Shown one piece after another: positions 1 through 12,100 of a stretch of 64,000 nucleotides of DNA. Position 1 is the first letter of the stretch, and each line of letters begins with the position of its first letter. The notes below the pieces were generated by a model, which did no database searches, was not told the DNA's origin, and saw nothing but the letters and a program-made list of their open reading frames with translations. The stretch comes from Erythrocercus mccallii (Eukaryota; Chordata; Aves; Passeriformes; Dicruridae). The stretch is taken from contig VZRG01001036.1 in NCBI GenBank assembly GCA_013397435.1, forward strand, positions 118,532 to 182,531, read 5' to 3'. The position numbers were made by a program, and so were the translations under genes.

Positions 1-3000
1 CATTTAGGGGAATTTTTACAGAGTAATACCATCTTGATACAAGACAACCATCAAATGTCAAATTACTTCTGCCATTCTTTCACAAAATGGGCAAAAGTTT
101 ATGCTTTCTTCTGCTTTGTTCTCAAAAACTGCTACTTTTGGCTAACATTTTATGTAGACAGTAAATATATTCCATCCTCAATCAGAAGGTTCTTAATGCT
201 ACATTTTAGCCTAAACAGGAAAAGACTGCAAATTAAACAAAAAGAAAAAAAAGGGTCTTATAATCAGAAACTTCAGCCAAGCAGCTTGAATAAAAGGTAG
301 CCTTATCAGGACAGCCCAGAGCAGAATGCCAGTGGGCCTTTCCAAAGACAATGCTCTCAGCAGAAGTACTCCTCAACCTGCTATAGGAGTATAAGAGCAA
401 GAAGAAGGAACCTGAAATTATTAATAATTCTACTCATTTGGCTATTATATACTCCTCCCGTATTCTACAAGAAATGCACAAGTACTGGTAAGACACTTAA
501 AAATATCTTACTGTGTACATGCTGGGAAGGACTAGTCCTACTTTTAAATAATTTTCCAATGGCCCTGGGATCAGACTGGTCGTATAAGGGATGTTACATG
601 TCAGCACAAACCCCACCAGCCCACCTCAAATTTATTTTAATGTAAAATAGACAAGACATGTGGGAAAAGAATCTGGAAGCAGAAAGAGATCAGCATCTAA
701 CCTGTGAAACTGAGACGGTTTCAAACCTGGTTTGATCCACATTGCTGCTCTGCATCACTGTGCAAAGTCACGACTCCCCATCTGACCATCCTGCTGATAC
801 CAGTTGGAGTTTCACTTGTAGAATATAAGCAGTAATGGGCAGCATATAGATCTTCAATACAGACTAGGTCTTCTATTAACCCTTTCAGTGGTTATGACAA
901 ATTCTTGCTTTGCTGCTTGATCACAAGTTGCTTTCAGGAATTATCTGCAAGGGAATCTGGCTCAGGCAACACTGATCTCAGATTTGACCTGCTTGTCTTT
1001 TGTTACCTCACATCCTTATTTTATGATTCTTCAAAGACAAGTGTATTTTCCCTGTAACAAGGCCATCTTGTAGAGGGTTAGCATACAAAGGGCAGATTAT
1101 CGGAGAATCAGGAGCAAAGCCCTTTGAGACACTTGTGCAAATTGCAGCTGAGGCAGATGGTATTTAAACAGAACGTGTGGGCACAATTAGGGGGAGAAGC
1201 GAAGCCACAGAGGACCTGGAAGGCAGACTGACAATATCTTGTAGCCTTGGCAACACCTTCTCCTGATTGTCCACACCAAATGCAGAGGATAGGGCACGAA
1301 GGGAGTCGCTAATCAAGGACCATCTTTGACAACCTTCTTAATTTCTGCCATTCTGTTCTGAAGGGCTCCTGCCTTTCTGCCAGACAATGGAGAAACGTTG
1401 TGCACTTGCCCAAAGGAGCATGGAGCAGCTTACTACCACAACAGATAACTATGAACCTCCAAGTTGCTCCATTCAATATACAGGACACAAAAGTTTTCAG
1501 ATGTACCTGTGGGCAGGGAGGGGTTCCTTCCACCTTGTTTGCTCACTCCCTGACCCATGGTGATATGCCAGGTGACACCAGGCTATTTTCTTTGAAGTCA
1601 GTGGGAAAAAACAGATGTTTCTAGAGGTAGATGCGTTTAATTTTTGAGATTTTGGATGCTTAAAATTAAGATAAACAAAGTGTTTCACTGCCTAAGATAT
1701 GAAGAAAACTACATGAAAAACTTGTGGCATCAGGGTCTTGAGGGATTTCCACAAAAAATGAAAAGAACATAGATATATTTTCTCTCTACCCTCTCTGGCA
1801 TAATCACATTGGGTATTGCACGGAAAAGCATTCATTTAGATGACAGAGATGAGGTTTTTAATTTGATGTCACTACATTTCAGAATAAAACTTTCTGTGAC
1901 ACCTGCCAACTTACCTAAAACGTTAAGCTTTAGTATTTTACCTACAAAAGGGCTTCTAAGGTTTCTCAGCTAAAGAATGCAGTGAAAAAAACAACCTGAA
2001 CTCTAATGTAAGCAATTCTTATTACCCCGGAATTGTAGGAGGAGTAAATAAAAAGGAATATCTACTGCAAGAATAATAAGTATTTGAGGGGAAAAAATGG
2101 GTATATATGGAGCTGAAAAATCTGAAAGAAAAAATAATCAGTTATTTTCAAAATCTTCCTCAACTTGCACAAAGGAATTGCAGGGAATATTAATTCAGCT
2201 CCCTTTTGTACGCTGTAGACCCTGCAGGGCCAAGCAGCCACTGCTCTTCACCTCTGCTCTGGTACTTATGGTCCAGAACCTTCTGGCCAGCACATGAATA
2301 AACCTCTTGCATGAGATTTCCCCCGACATTTGTCTTTATTCCTTCAGTGACATCTGCCCTGATCTGCTCCTTTTCTTCCATAAGCAACACTCTCTCAGCA
2401 GCATGGATGAGCATCTTTTGCATTCCACAAGTCCCAGTCAGGAAATCTTGGTTGGTGTGTGAGCTCTGATCTTCATTGACACTTTGGCCTCACCTTTTAG
2501 GACTCTCCTGCTGCTCAGTTTTACCTGTGCCTTACAGTGGCTGGGGGATGCTCTGAGTAAACCTGTACCCCTCACCTCCTCAATACTTTAATGCTGAGCA
2601 GTCAGCTTCAAACAAAGCCTGGGAACATTCTCTAAGAACCAATACGGCTGTAAACAACTCTTTTTCTCTCCCATTATGGACTATCGACACAGCTGTTCTC
2701 TTTCATCACTCAGACTGTGGAGAAGTAGCATAAGAACTGAATGAAAATAACATTAATAAAATGTTCACCTCTCCTCAAAAAACTGCTCTCCCATGTTAAT
2801 GATCTGCAGGGACAGATTTGAACAAAAGGCAGTGCTTGCAACATCTGGAGCTTGGGAAATGCAGGGATCTTCCACAGGCAGCTGGGAAGGCGATGGGCAG
2901 GACAGCATGGGAGCAGGGACAGAGGAGGAAATTCTGGGAATATCTCCTACAACTCAGAGCCTGGCACTGCAGGGCTTTTTGTGGCTTAAAATCCAGGGGT

Positions 3001-3055
3001 GAACTGAGGGGTCGTGCAAGCCAACACTCAGTCCCTGTGTCCGGCTTGACTTGAG
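1..3055. other. Intergenic, nothing recognised
   Basis: AT-moderate sequence without recognisable exons, repeats or RNA genes. Short frames only. Confidence 0.7.
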
Positions 3056-4120
3056 GTGGGAGCTCAGCAGGAGTGTCCTGGGGCTGTCCCACAGGGACAG
3101 GGTAAGGACGTGAGCCACGCCAGGAGCGGGGGCCTCGCTGCCAGGGGAGCTGCCCCAGAGCCACGCCAAAGCTCAGCAGGCAGCTCACGGTCACTGCAGA
3201 GAGGCCAAGGCACAGCTCTGCTCCTGCAGGAGGAGCATCCAAGGGGCCCCGCGCATCCCACTCTGCCTCCCCTCTTACAGCAGCTCCCTGGCAGCGAGCA
3301 TCCCTTCATTCCCTGGGCACCTGCCCATTCCCTGGGCAACATCTGGGCCTCTGTCCCCAGACTGGATCCCTTGGGAGCAGGAGCAGGGCCGAGCCGGCAC
3401 CATTTTCTTGATACCTTATCAGACTTTTTATTTTTAAAATATGAGAATAATATTTCTCTTTGCCTGTGTCGTGAGCGTTTTGGGTGGGTTTGCAGCGCTG
3501 CTTCTGGGAGAGCATCCAATGTCCTCCGCCGTGTTTGGAAAGGGTGGCTCCCGCCAGCCCCGCCGTTGATGACATTGGCAGCTGCGGCAGATTTGGCCCA
3601 CGGACCCTGCTCTCCTCGCTGATTTTCATCCCATCTCTCATGGTTTTTTCCACCCGACCTCCTCCCTCCAGGACAAAGATAATCGCCTCCCTGGCTGCTC
3701 CTTGCGGTTGCCCTCGCTGTGCCCCCAGCAGCTGGTGCCACGCTTGTGTCCCCCCGCAGCCACCACGGCCCCTGCCACCAGCCGAGAGACGCAACCCGAA
3801 ACCCGGCAGGAAGCTCCCTCCTCTTCCCGTCCCTCCACAGCCGGGAGTCTCCTGTTTTTAGTGGCTTTTTGCACGGCTGTGAAGGTAAAGAGCAGTCTCT
3901 CCCCAGCCCGGGACTGCTTCGGGAATCGCGCATCTCCCTGGCTATAACGGTGTGAAAATGCTTGTGAGCTGGAGGTTGACAGCAGCCAGAGCAGCCTCAC
4001 GCAGGCAGTGGCTGCGCAGGGAGACAGCATCCCTGAGGCTCTGCGAGGAGGCAGAGAGCAAACCCTGGGGGAGCAACCTGCAGCCTGCCACGGCCAAGGA
4101 GCAGCGTGGGGGGGTGTGTG
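3056..4120. other. GC-rich patch with moderate CpG content
   Basis: About 1 kb of GC-rich DNA with overlapping long frames on both strands (up to 289 codons on the minus strand). No domain, signal peptide or splice pattern supports coding. It could be a weak CpG island. Confidence 0.4.
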
Positions 4121-6589
4121 GAGACGTGCAGGGAGGAAAACCACAAAAAGTGGGTTAGCTCCTACACCGATGGCTCTGCAAGCCCCCTGTGAGAGATGAA
4201 CATGCTGCCTTCCCGAGGGGCTGGAGCTGTGTCCAGGCAAACACACACAGGGTGTCCAAGCCAGCTCTGACCGTGTCCATGCTGGTGGCAGAAGTGTCCT
4301 TGCAGCCTGGTTGCTCACAGGGCTCCCCTGTCAGACCTCTCTCCACTGCTGTCAGTGCCTCTCATGAGAGACATGAGTCAGACAAATCTTGAAGGGATTT
4401 GGCCCTTTCCCCCCACCCTGAGTTCTACAAATACACAATATTTTAGAGCCAGGTTTTGTGAGCAGAAGAGAACAGAAACCCCTTCGGTGTAGAAAAAAAA
4501 TCAAAATTAGTCTGTGTGTTCCTGCATGGAGAGAGCGCTTTCTGGGGATCAGCCCTCTCTCTTCATCACCTCCAAGGCTGGGCTGGGTGCTATCCCTGTC
4601 TGTATCAAACAAACAGAAAACTCTCTGCTCTGTGTCCTCCCTTATATAATTTATAGGAGTGTAGCAGGGGGACTGACAATTTCCTATGAAAAGAATATAT
4701 ATAAATCTCCTGTAATATCTTTGCTGCACCTCAGCACAGATTCTGCCTGATGGTGATTGAGTCCCCTTACCAGTGTAAGCAGTTTCCTGCATTTGCTGCT
4801 GCTTTGAAAGCACCTAATTCTCAGATGTTTGTATTTCCCATGATAGCAAACCCAGCTGCTGTCTTTCCCCACTTTGGCACTGAGCTGAACCAATCTTTTG
4901 TCCAAACAGTTGAAGTCAGCATTGCTGTTCCCCTCTTTAAGGGGCAGCCACTTCTTGCCAACTGCTCAGAGCAGCTCAGCACCTCCAGGTTCATTCCCAT
5001 TTGATGTGCAACAGCAGCAACACTGAAGGTCCCAAATCTGTCCTTCAGAATTGAGAAAGTGGCTTGGAAAAGTCAAGATATGCCACACTGGGTATGATTC
5101 AAAGATACATTTAAGTTCTTTCAAGTTTCTTTTCAATAGAAATGAAGCTTCTGCATCTAAGATCTGAGATTCTAAGTAAACAGTGAATGTTACAATCACA
5201 AGACCTAGCAACTCTGTCATTATTAACAACCACTTTCTGAGCACACCAAATGGCTGGGCAGCCAAAGGCCAGGTTATGAGATCTGTGTAGCAAAGGCGTC
5301 AGCCTACTCACAAAAACATGCCTTTCATAATTCCCTTCTGTGTGCCAGTTGGAAGAATGCTCTTGTAAGGAAGATACTTACCTGGATTGCTCTACAGCTC
5401 AGGATCTGATTTCCAGCTCTGCTGTGGTTTTTATCCTTGGGCTCAAAGAACTGATGTTCAAACATTCTCTGCTTCAGTTTCCCCATTTGAAAACTAAGGA
5501 AGCCACTGATCTCTCAAAACAGCCAAGATTCTAAAACTTTTTTTTCTTTTATTCAAGTTTCAAAAAAACTTAGGAAAGACACATAGAACTGTAAATTATG
5601 AAGCATTATTTTTATATGAACTTTGTCTTGAACCAAACTCTCCTCTTTGACTCACAGTCCTTAATTGACATGGGCATGCTCTTTCCTTCATACCTTTAAT
5701 TGCTTCAACATAAATTAATTAAAATGTAAATTAAAAGATAGCTTGTGGGGAGATTGCAATTACCATGATTTCATCTTTCACTGCTACATCCCATGGTACC
5801 AACAGGTCTGTGCAATAGGTATGCCAATTAATAGCAGATGATAAAGATGTCTGCAATCACTTACCTCTCTGCTGCAGGTTATTCAGTAAATATTGTCTTG
5901 CACAAATAGCATATGAATATCTATCCCAAATCTCCAGCTCCATCAGATTGAGAAGTGAGAGGATGAGGTCTTCATTCAGCAAGAAAAAAGAGAAAGACAC
6001 CCAAAACATTGGACAAACCTTTAAGAAACCTTACAAAATATTTCCATGTGGTAAACAGATGGTTGTTGAGATAGTTAAAAGATGCAGAATATTTCAAGTT
6101 TTCTTTTTTTTTTTTACTGTGCCTTCACCAGGGTCTAGCTGAGAATGGATCAGCCTCTCCACTATCCCTGTGTTCAGAGCCATTGTGTTCAGAATGTCTT
6201 CAGGCTGAAATTACCAAGTATTATAAAGAATGTCAGTAATTAACTTGATTATTCCAGATCTGAAGGCAGAGATGGGAGTCATGTTTTTGCTTGCTTACCT
6301 AGAAAAGGAAAACAAATTATTTCTAACAGGGACATGAAGAAAAAAATCACCAGGGCATTTCCAAAAACTCTGAAATAAGTGCAGTTTATCAACAGCCATC
6401 GTAAAATCCATCAGGTTTTTTGATAAAAAAAAGGTAGTGGAAACTCAAGTTGTTTATTATCAGAAAAAACCCAGAGCTTATGATCGTCACTGTCTGATAA
6501 GCCCTAGGAGCAGCCACAGATCTGGCAGTGAGCCTTCAGCAGGGCAACAGCCACAGCCAGGGCACTGAAAGTGTGTAACTCAGGGCCAC
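4121..6589. other. Intergenic, nothing recognised
   Basis: No exon pattern or repeat family seen; a T-run at about 6104-6115. Confidence 0.7.
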
Positions 6590-6665
6590 TCAGGTTCTGA
6601 ACATGTCCAAGGACAGAGACACCACCACCTCCCTGAGCAACCTCTTCTGGCTTTTAGTCACAGTC
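6590..6665 (-). mobile_element. Short old CR1-like fragment
   Basis: The stretch ACACCACCACCTCCCTGAGC followed by AACCTCTTCTGG resembles the reverse complement of the CR1 3' region ('CCACCTCCCTGGGCAACCTGTTCC'-type). Short and diverged, probably an older copy next to the better one at 6719. Confidence 0.5.
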
Positions 6666-6718
6666 AAGGCTGAACTCATGGGAGAGTGGGAAGCGGCTGC
6701 CTTGTGCTCAAGATGTGA

Positions 6719-6985
6719 AGAATCATAGAATCACAGAACAGTTTGGGTTGGAAGAGGTCTTAGAGATCATCTTGTTTCAATCACCTGCCATAGCCAGGGA
6801 CACCTTCCAATAGGCCAGGTTGCTCCATGCCCCATCCAGGCTGGCCTTGAACATTTCCAGGGATGGGACATCCACAGCTTCTCTGGGTAACCTGTGCCAA
6901 CACCTCACCACGCTCACTGTAATGCATTTCTTCCTGTTTCAATGTGGCAAGAGTGGTCTTGAAACCATGCCACCCCCCACAGTAA
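6719..6985 (-). mobile_element. CR1 LINE 3'-end fragment, minus strand
   Basis: The left edge AATCATAGAATCACAGAA is the reverse complement of the CR1 terminal ATTCTATGATTCT repeat. The body follows the CR1 order: GTTTGGGTTGGAAGAGGTCT, CTGCCATAGCCAGGGACACC, CCATCCAGGCTGGCCTTGAA, GGGATGGGACATCCACAGCT, TTCTTCCTG, then TTGAAACCATGCCAC. 5'-truncated. An evident bird-genome marker. Confidence 0.92.
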
Positions 6986-8779
6986 TCCTTGCAGCCAGGG
7001 AAGTTTTCCCTGTGGGATGTGGGCTGTAGGCACAGCTGCAGCTTTTAGTGCAGGGCACGCAGGCAGCTCCAGCCACATCTCCAACAGCTCACCCAGAATA
7101 AGCCCTTGGTGTCTCTGGGTGCATGTGGAAAATCAGTACTTGTGCCATGGTGCTCCCTACATATGCTGCAATTTGTCCAGTTCCTGCAGTCAAACAATCC
7201 TATTTTTGTAGGGCTGCTGAAAACATGGCCCTTTATTACTGCCTTCAGCAGGGAGTGGGATTATCCAGCAGATGAGAGAAGCAGCCTCACTGCTCTCAGG
7301 GATGACACATTGGCCAGCTGAACTCCAGTCAAGAGTCCTGCTCTGAGTCACAATTTGTACCCTCTCCAAAAGTAATAGTGCTGTTTTTTAACTTTTTGGA
7401 AGAGTTTATCACTTGTACTTTTGTAATCAGTTCTTTCTTGGCTCTTTGCATGAAATGTTAAGGAAAAAAAGAAGACTGGCTTTCATCCTGTGGCATGGTC
7501 ACTGAAAATTCTAACTGCTGCTATGGCATGAAAATGATGTACCTAGTCCTACAGAGATGGGACAGAAAGCTTCAGAGGCAGCAGCAAAGCTCAGACCTGT
7601 TTGTGTCACAGTCACCTCCATGGGAAGCAGAACCAGACTGAGGAGATACAGCCCATCAGAAGAACCTGCTCAGGACAAAGGAAGGCAGGAAGAAAGGAGA
7701 TTATCTCTTTTCAAATAGTGAATGCATTTAGGCATTGCCAACTCAGAGCAGAACATCTCCCCTTTGCAGCTTTTTAATACATTTTGCTTTTGCAGCGCTT
7801 TCCCTTCTTCCCTGTTGCTTGCTCTTGGCGACTGACATTAATGTTAGTTTTTCTTAACTAGGACTCTCCTACTTGTGTCCTTGCACAAGAGTGGCTCCAC
7901 ACATGTCCTAGAAAAATCAGCAATTTTTGTTTACACAGGGTTTTTTTTTCCCATTCTTTAACTTTTCCAAATTGAGGATTTGAAAGGTTAGACAGTGGAA
8001 AAAGGAAGATTTGGAAAAAATATTTGAACATTGTACGTTCCCTGGCAAGCATATGGAGGAAAAGTTGAGAGGAGGTGGTGATGAGGGTAGGGAGTGGAAA
8101 AGAAAAACTTGACTGAAAGAAAAAAAAAAAGAATTTTTTTATTTTGAAAATTGACAGGTGGAGACAAAATCAATATTTTCACATTTCCTGAAATTTCTCA
8201 TGAAATTGCTATTTTGCCAAAAATGAAACTTTCCAGTGAGTCCCCCCTCTTTTGTCACAGTTAAGTATATTTCCATTGGAAAATGTATGTGTATCAAATG
8301 CAGAATGAAGAACAAACTACTGCTGGAGTGCCACGTCCAGGGCACAAGGTGGGAGTAATGGGGAGCCAGGATAGAAAAGATGCTTATTGCATTTGCAAAT
8401 AGCTCCAGCATGGGCCAGGCACATCCGTGCTGGATCATAAGTGAGTGTAAAGTTACACCTCAAAAATCAGAGAAACAGTCTCAAAAAAAGTAAGATGAAA
8501 TTCAACTAGGACAAGTTTGAACTCTCAGCTACAGGAAGGAACAGGCTTTTCTGCTTATGGGAGATAACCTACTTCAGTATCAACTGGGTAGAAAAGGAGC
8601 TGAAGGTTTTAGTGGGTCACACTAAAGAAAAAAATCAACATTGCTGTTGTAAAAAAGTCAGATACTGTACTGTGACATACAAGCAGGATTGTGGCTGATA
8701 AGACTCATGAAGTAATTCAAGTCTGTTTAACATCATTTTAGCTAAATAAAATTTTAGCTTCAACTATTGCATTCAGCTG
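6986..8779. other. Intergenic, nothing recognised
   Basis: AT-rich in its second half, with A-runs near 8120. No gene recognised. Confidence 0.7.
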
Positions 8780-9190
8780 GGAGGCATTTTAAGGCCTTGA
8801 ATTCGCTGCAGAGAGTTCAGAGGAGACAACAGCAGGGGTGAGAAAGGACCCAAAAGCACAGCTTGACGTTGGGAAGGTCAGAAGAGGTGGGTATGTTCTT
8901 CTTGGAGAAGAGAGGAAGAATTCAAAGGATGTAAAGAAAAGAAACAAATACAATTTTCCCCATTACAGCTGTGGGTAGGACAAAAATAATGTGCTCAGGT
9001 TACAGCAGGGGGGATTCAGACAAAACCCAGCAGAGCTCTGGGTTGGTGCAGCTGGAGCTGCTGAGCAGAGGCATGTGGGGTCTCTGTCTGTGGATGTTTA
9101 ACAAGAGATTGGACAAGTACTTTAAGAAATGGCACAGCTATGGCATCCAAGATGGGATCTTGTCAGTGCTTTTCTGTGATTTTTAACAGT
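8780..9190 (+). mobile_element. Possible very old CR1-like remnant, plus strand
   Basis: Segments such as TTCTTGGAGAAGAGAGGAAG, GTTACAGCAGGGGGGATTCA and TGTTTAACAAGAGATTGGAC recall the order of a sense-strand CR1 3' region ('...GGAGAAGAG...', '...GGGGGGATTTAGG...', '...TTCAAG...GGTTGGACAAG...'). Highly diverged; boundaries approximate. Confidence 0.38.
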
Positions 9191-12100
9191 TCAGCAAGTA
9201 ATGATTTTTAAAACAGCTCCCAAAAGACTTGGAGCTTCCTGAAGACGTCCAAACTTTCTCTCTTTCTGCAACCTTTTCCCACTGCCTTGTATTTCCACTG
9301 GCTTCAGTGAAACGAGGGTTTGCTGGCTGCAGCTCTTGGACCACATCAATGACTGCTCACAGTCAAACATTTAATTTACCTCCCAGCCATGCTCAGAGCC
9401 TTGGGAGTGAACAGCTATTTTTAAAGCCACCAGCCTGCCACACTGGAACACTTGGTTGTCAGTAGAGAGTGTGCTCGAAGAAATAATGACTGCTTTTTTA
9501 TTCAGAGACTATTATAACTTAGGTTTAAAGGATACTAAAAAGCACGTTTCTGTGTATTTGTATGGAAGGTATATTTAAGGCAAATGTCCCTCCAACTCTA
9601 CTCAATAAGCAAAGAGCACACAGCAATACTCTACTCCTGACATTTTAAAAGCTCTCTGATGTTCTTTTCTTCCTTTAACAATGGGGACAATTTCCCTTTC
9701 CCAGCTGCCAGCTTGCCCTCACTTTTTATTTTGGCATCTCTTGAAATTACCTTGGCCTCACCTTTAAGCACTCCCTTCCCCAGGACACTGAGGTCAGGTG
9801 GTGTAGGAGGTGTTGCTGACAGAGGAATGAAAGAACAGACATCACCATAAGGATGAGAATATTATCAGCACTTGCTCTAATGAGGACCCAGCAACCCCCT
9901 GGGGCCACCATTTATATTGATCCTGGGTCTCTCCTCTGCCCTGTCCCTTCACAGGACTGCAAATCTGTGATGCTTTCTGGCCATACTTCTCCACAAAGGA
10001 CTGACTGACTGTCCCTGTGTTTGGGAAGGGACAGAGTACAGACCACATTCAGTCTAAGCATCTTTCCAGCCATCATCTTCATGGCACAGCTCGGTCTCTT
10101 GATGTTTTGCTGCTGACCTGACAGAGACAGATATAGATTGCTGCTGCCATACTCTCATCCTCACCAAAGAGAAGGTAGCCCTTTTCTCCCAGCTGAAAAA
10201 TAAAGAGTCTTTTCCTCTGACTTAGAGGTTTAAACACACCCACAAAAAATAATTAAGAGCCTCCCCTTGAAAAAAAATAGGAAAGTCATCTACCAGCCCA
10301 AAACTGTGAGCGTGGCTGTGTCAGGGGAATTGCATTCCCAGTTATTAGGTACACAGCCAGAACAGCTCTCCAGCTGCATCAGTGTCATCTCAGGCCAGGT
10401 CTAACACAAGTTTGTCACTGCCTAGGGACACCTAGGTGATGGACTTTGAGACCAGGAGAAACCAGCCATGCTCTACCCGTAACTGCTTCAGTAAATCACT
10501 GCACTGAGTTCATCTCCTCATCAGTAAGCCCTGACAGAGCGAAAGAAAAAAAATTGGCTTCTGAAAAAAAGGCATAGCCCTGAAGCTGGTGAAAGACTTC
10601 TCTTTTACCACCACTGTGAATGAAAACCTCTATTTCTCCCTCTGACAGCAAACACCACTGATCCAACCTCATCAGCACAGCTCAGTCCTGCTGCAGCAAA
10701 GGCTTCCCTCTGGAGCAACCATTCCCATGGGCTCCTGGGGATTTTTGGGCCATGCCTATACTTGAAAGACAAATCAGATTACAAGTAGTTACTTCTAAGT
10801 GCAATCCCCATTCTTAAATATCTCAATTCTTCTCAAGTTATGTTAAAACAGAACAGGACATTCAACACAGAATGAAATGTCTCATGCGTAGAAACAGGTA
10901 ACTGCTACAGAAAAAGCTATTCCTGGGTAATTCCAGACCAGCTCTGAGCATGCCAGTGGCCTTGGAATATGGCACATTTGTGAGGTGTCAGGAGACCCAG
11001 ACCATATCCATGAGACTGAAGAAACTTCATCTGCCTGGAGGAGAAAGGTTCTGCACCCTGTTAACTCGTAGCCAGTGCACTTCTGAAGGCACTCTCCTCA
11101 CAGTAATTAGCAACTCCCACCTTGTCAAGGCTCAGGCAAGTTGAGTATTCAATTATTTTAACATCCTGGCCCTTCTGAATTACAGCCTAGGGACATTGTC
11201 TACAAGCAGCTCCTACAGCTGGTTCACCTTCCAGCTGGTTCAAAGGAGCAAGGAGAGCCGGAAAAGCAGCAGAGCCACTTTGCTTCAGCTGGTTCTGCAG
11301 CTGCGGTGTGCCAGCAGTGGGACCAGGGGTAACTGTCTCCTTTCTAGTGGGAAATCCCTGCATATGTGGCTGCCACTGATTTGGGGCAACTTTTAGAGCC
11401 AAGTCAGCTCCAGAGGGTCCATAATTTTGCTCCCAGGAGGTGTGTGCCAGCAGTTAGCACAGCCATGAAACTACAGATGATGTTGGAAGAGGAGAGAGGA
11501 CAGACCCAGAGATCCAGACAGGACTTTCACACTAGCGCAGTCACTTTGCTATGCCCTCAGCTCTCACAAGGTGCTTGAGATGCAAACAGAAATGGTGTCC
11601 AACATGCACAGGGGCAGTAGTCCCACAGATAGGAAGAAGGCAAAAGACCTCAAGAGACTGGCAGATCCACATAGGATGTGTGGTGTGGGGTAATGTTACA
11701 TCGTGGGTGACAGCAGACATGTTTTGAGGAGATTTGAGCAATGAGACTTCTGTAGGTTGATGAATCATCTCTCTTTCCCGTAGACAGAGGCAACACCCCA
11801 CTCCTGAGAGCTCAAATTAGGGCTGTGAAAATAGCTGAGGTTTTTTGGCTTTAATCCCAAATCAAAATATTTTAAGAAATCAGAACAACCTGAAAAAAAT
11901 TTGTTATTCTTTTGGGTTCAGTAGGCTGGTTTGAGCCACCCATCCCTCTCCCTCTGTATGGTGATACTGCAGAAATATTTGTGAATAGAAGCACTTATTT
12001 TAGTTCACGTGAAGAAAAAGGGAAAAAAATGAAAAGAAATAAAGAGAGGGCTGTCTTCCCCCCTGCTACAGATAACTTCAGGAGACTTCCCTCCCTGAGC

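Noticed and set aside
3064..3933. 289-codon minus-strand frame and neighbours
   Set aside because: Same situation in a GC-rich patch; begins at a non-ATG codon or internal Met, no recognisable domain, competing plus-strand frames of 188 and 125 codons.
7365..7400. CCAAAAGTAATAGTGCTG, reminiscent of a mariner-type terminal repeat
   Set aside because: No matching inverted copy was found nearby, and the similarity is short.
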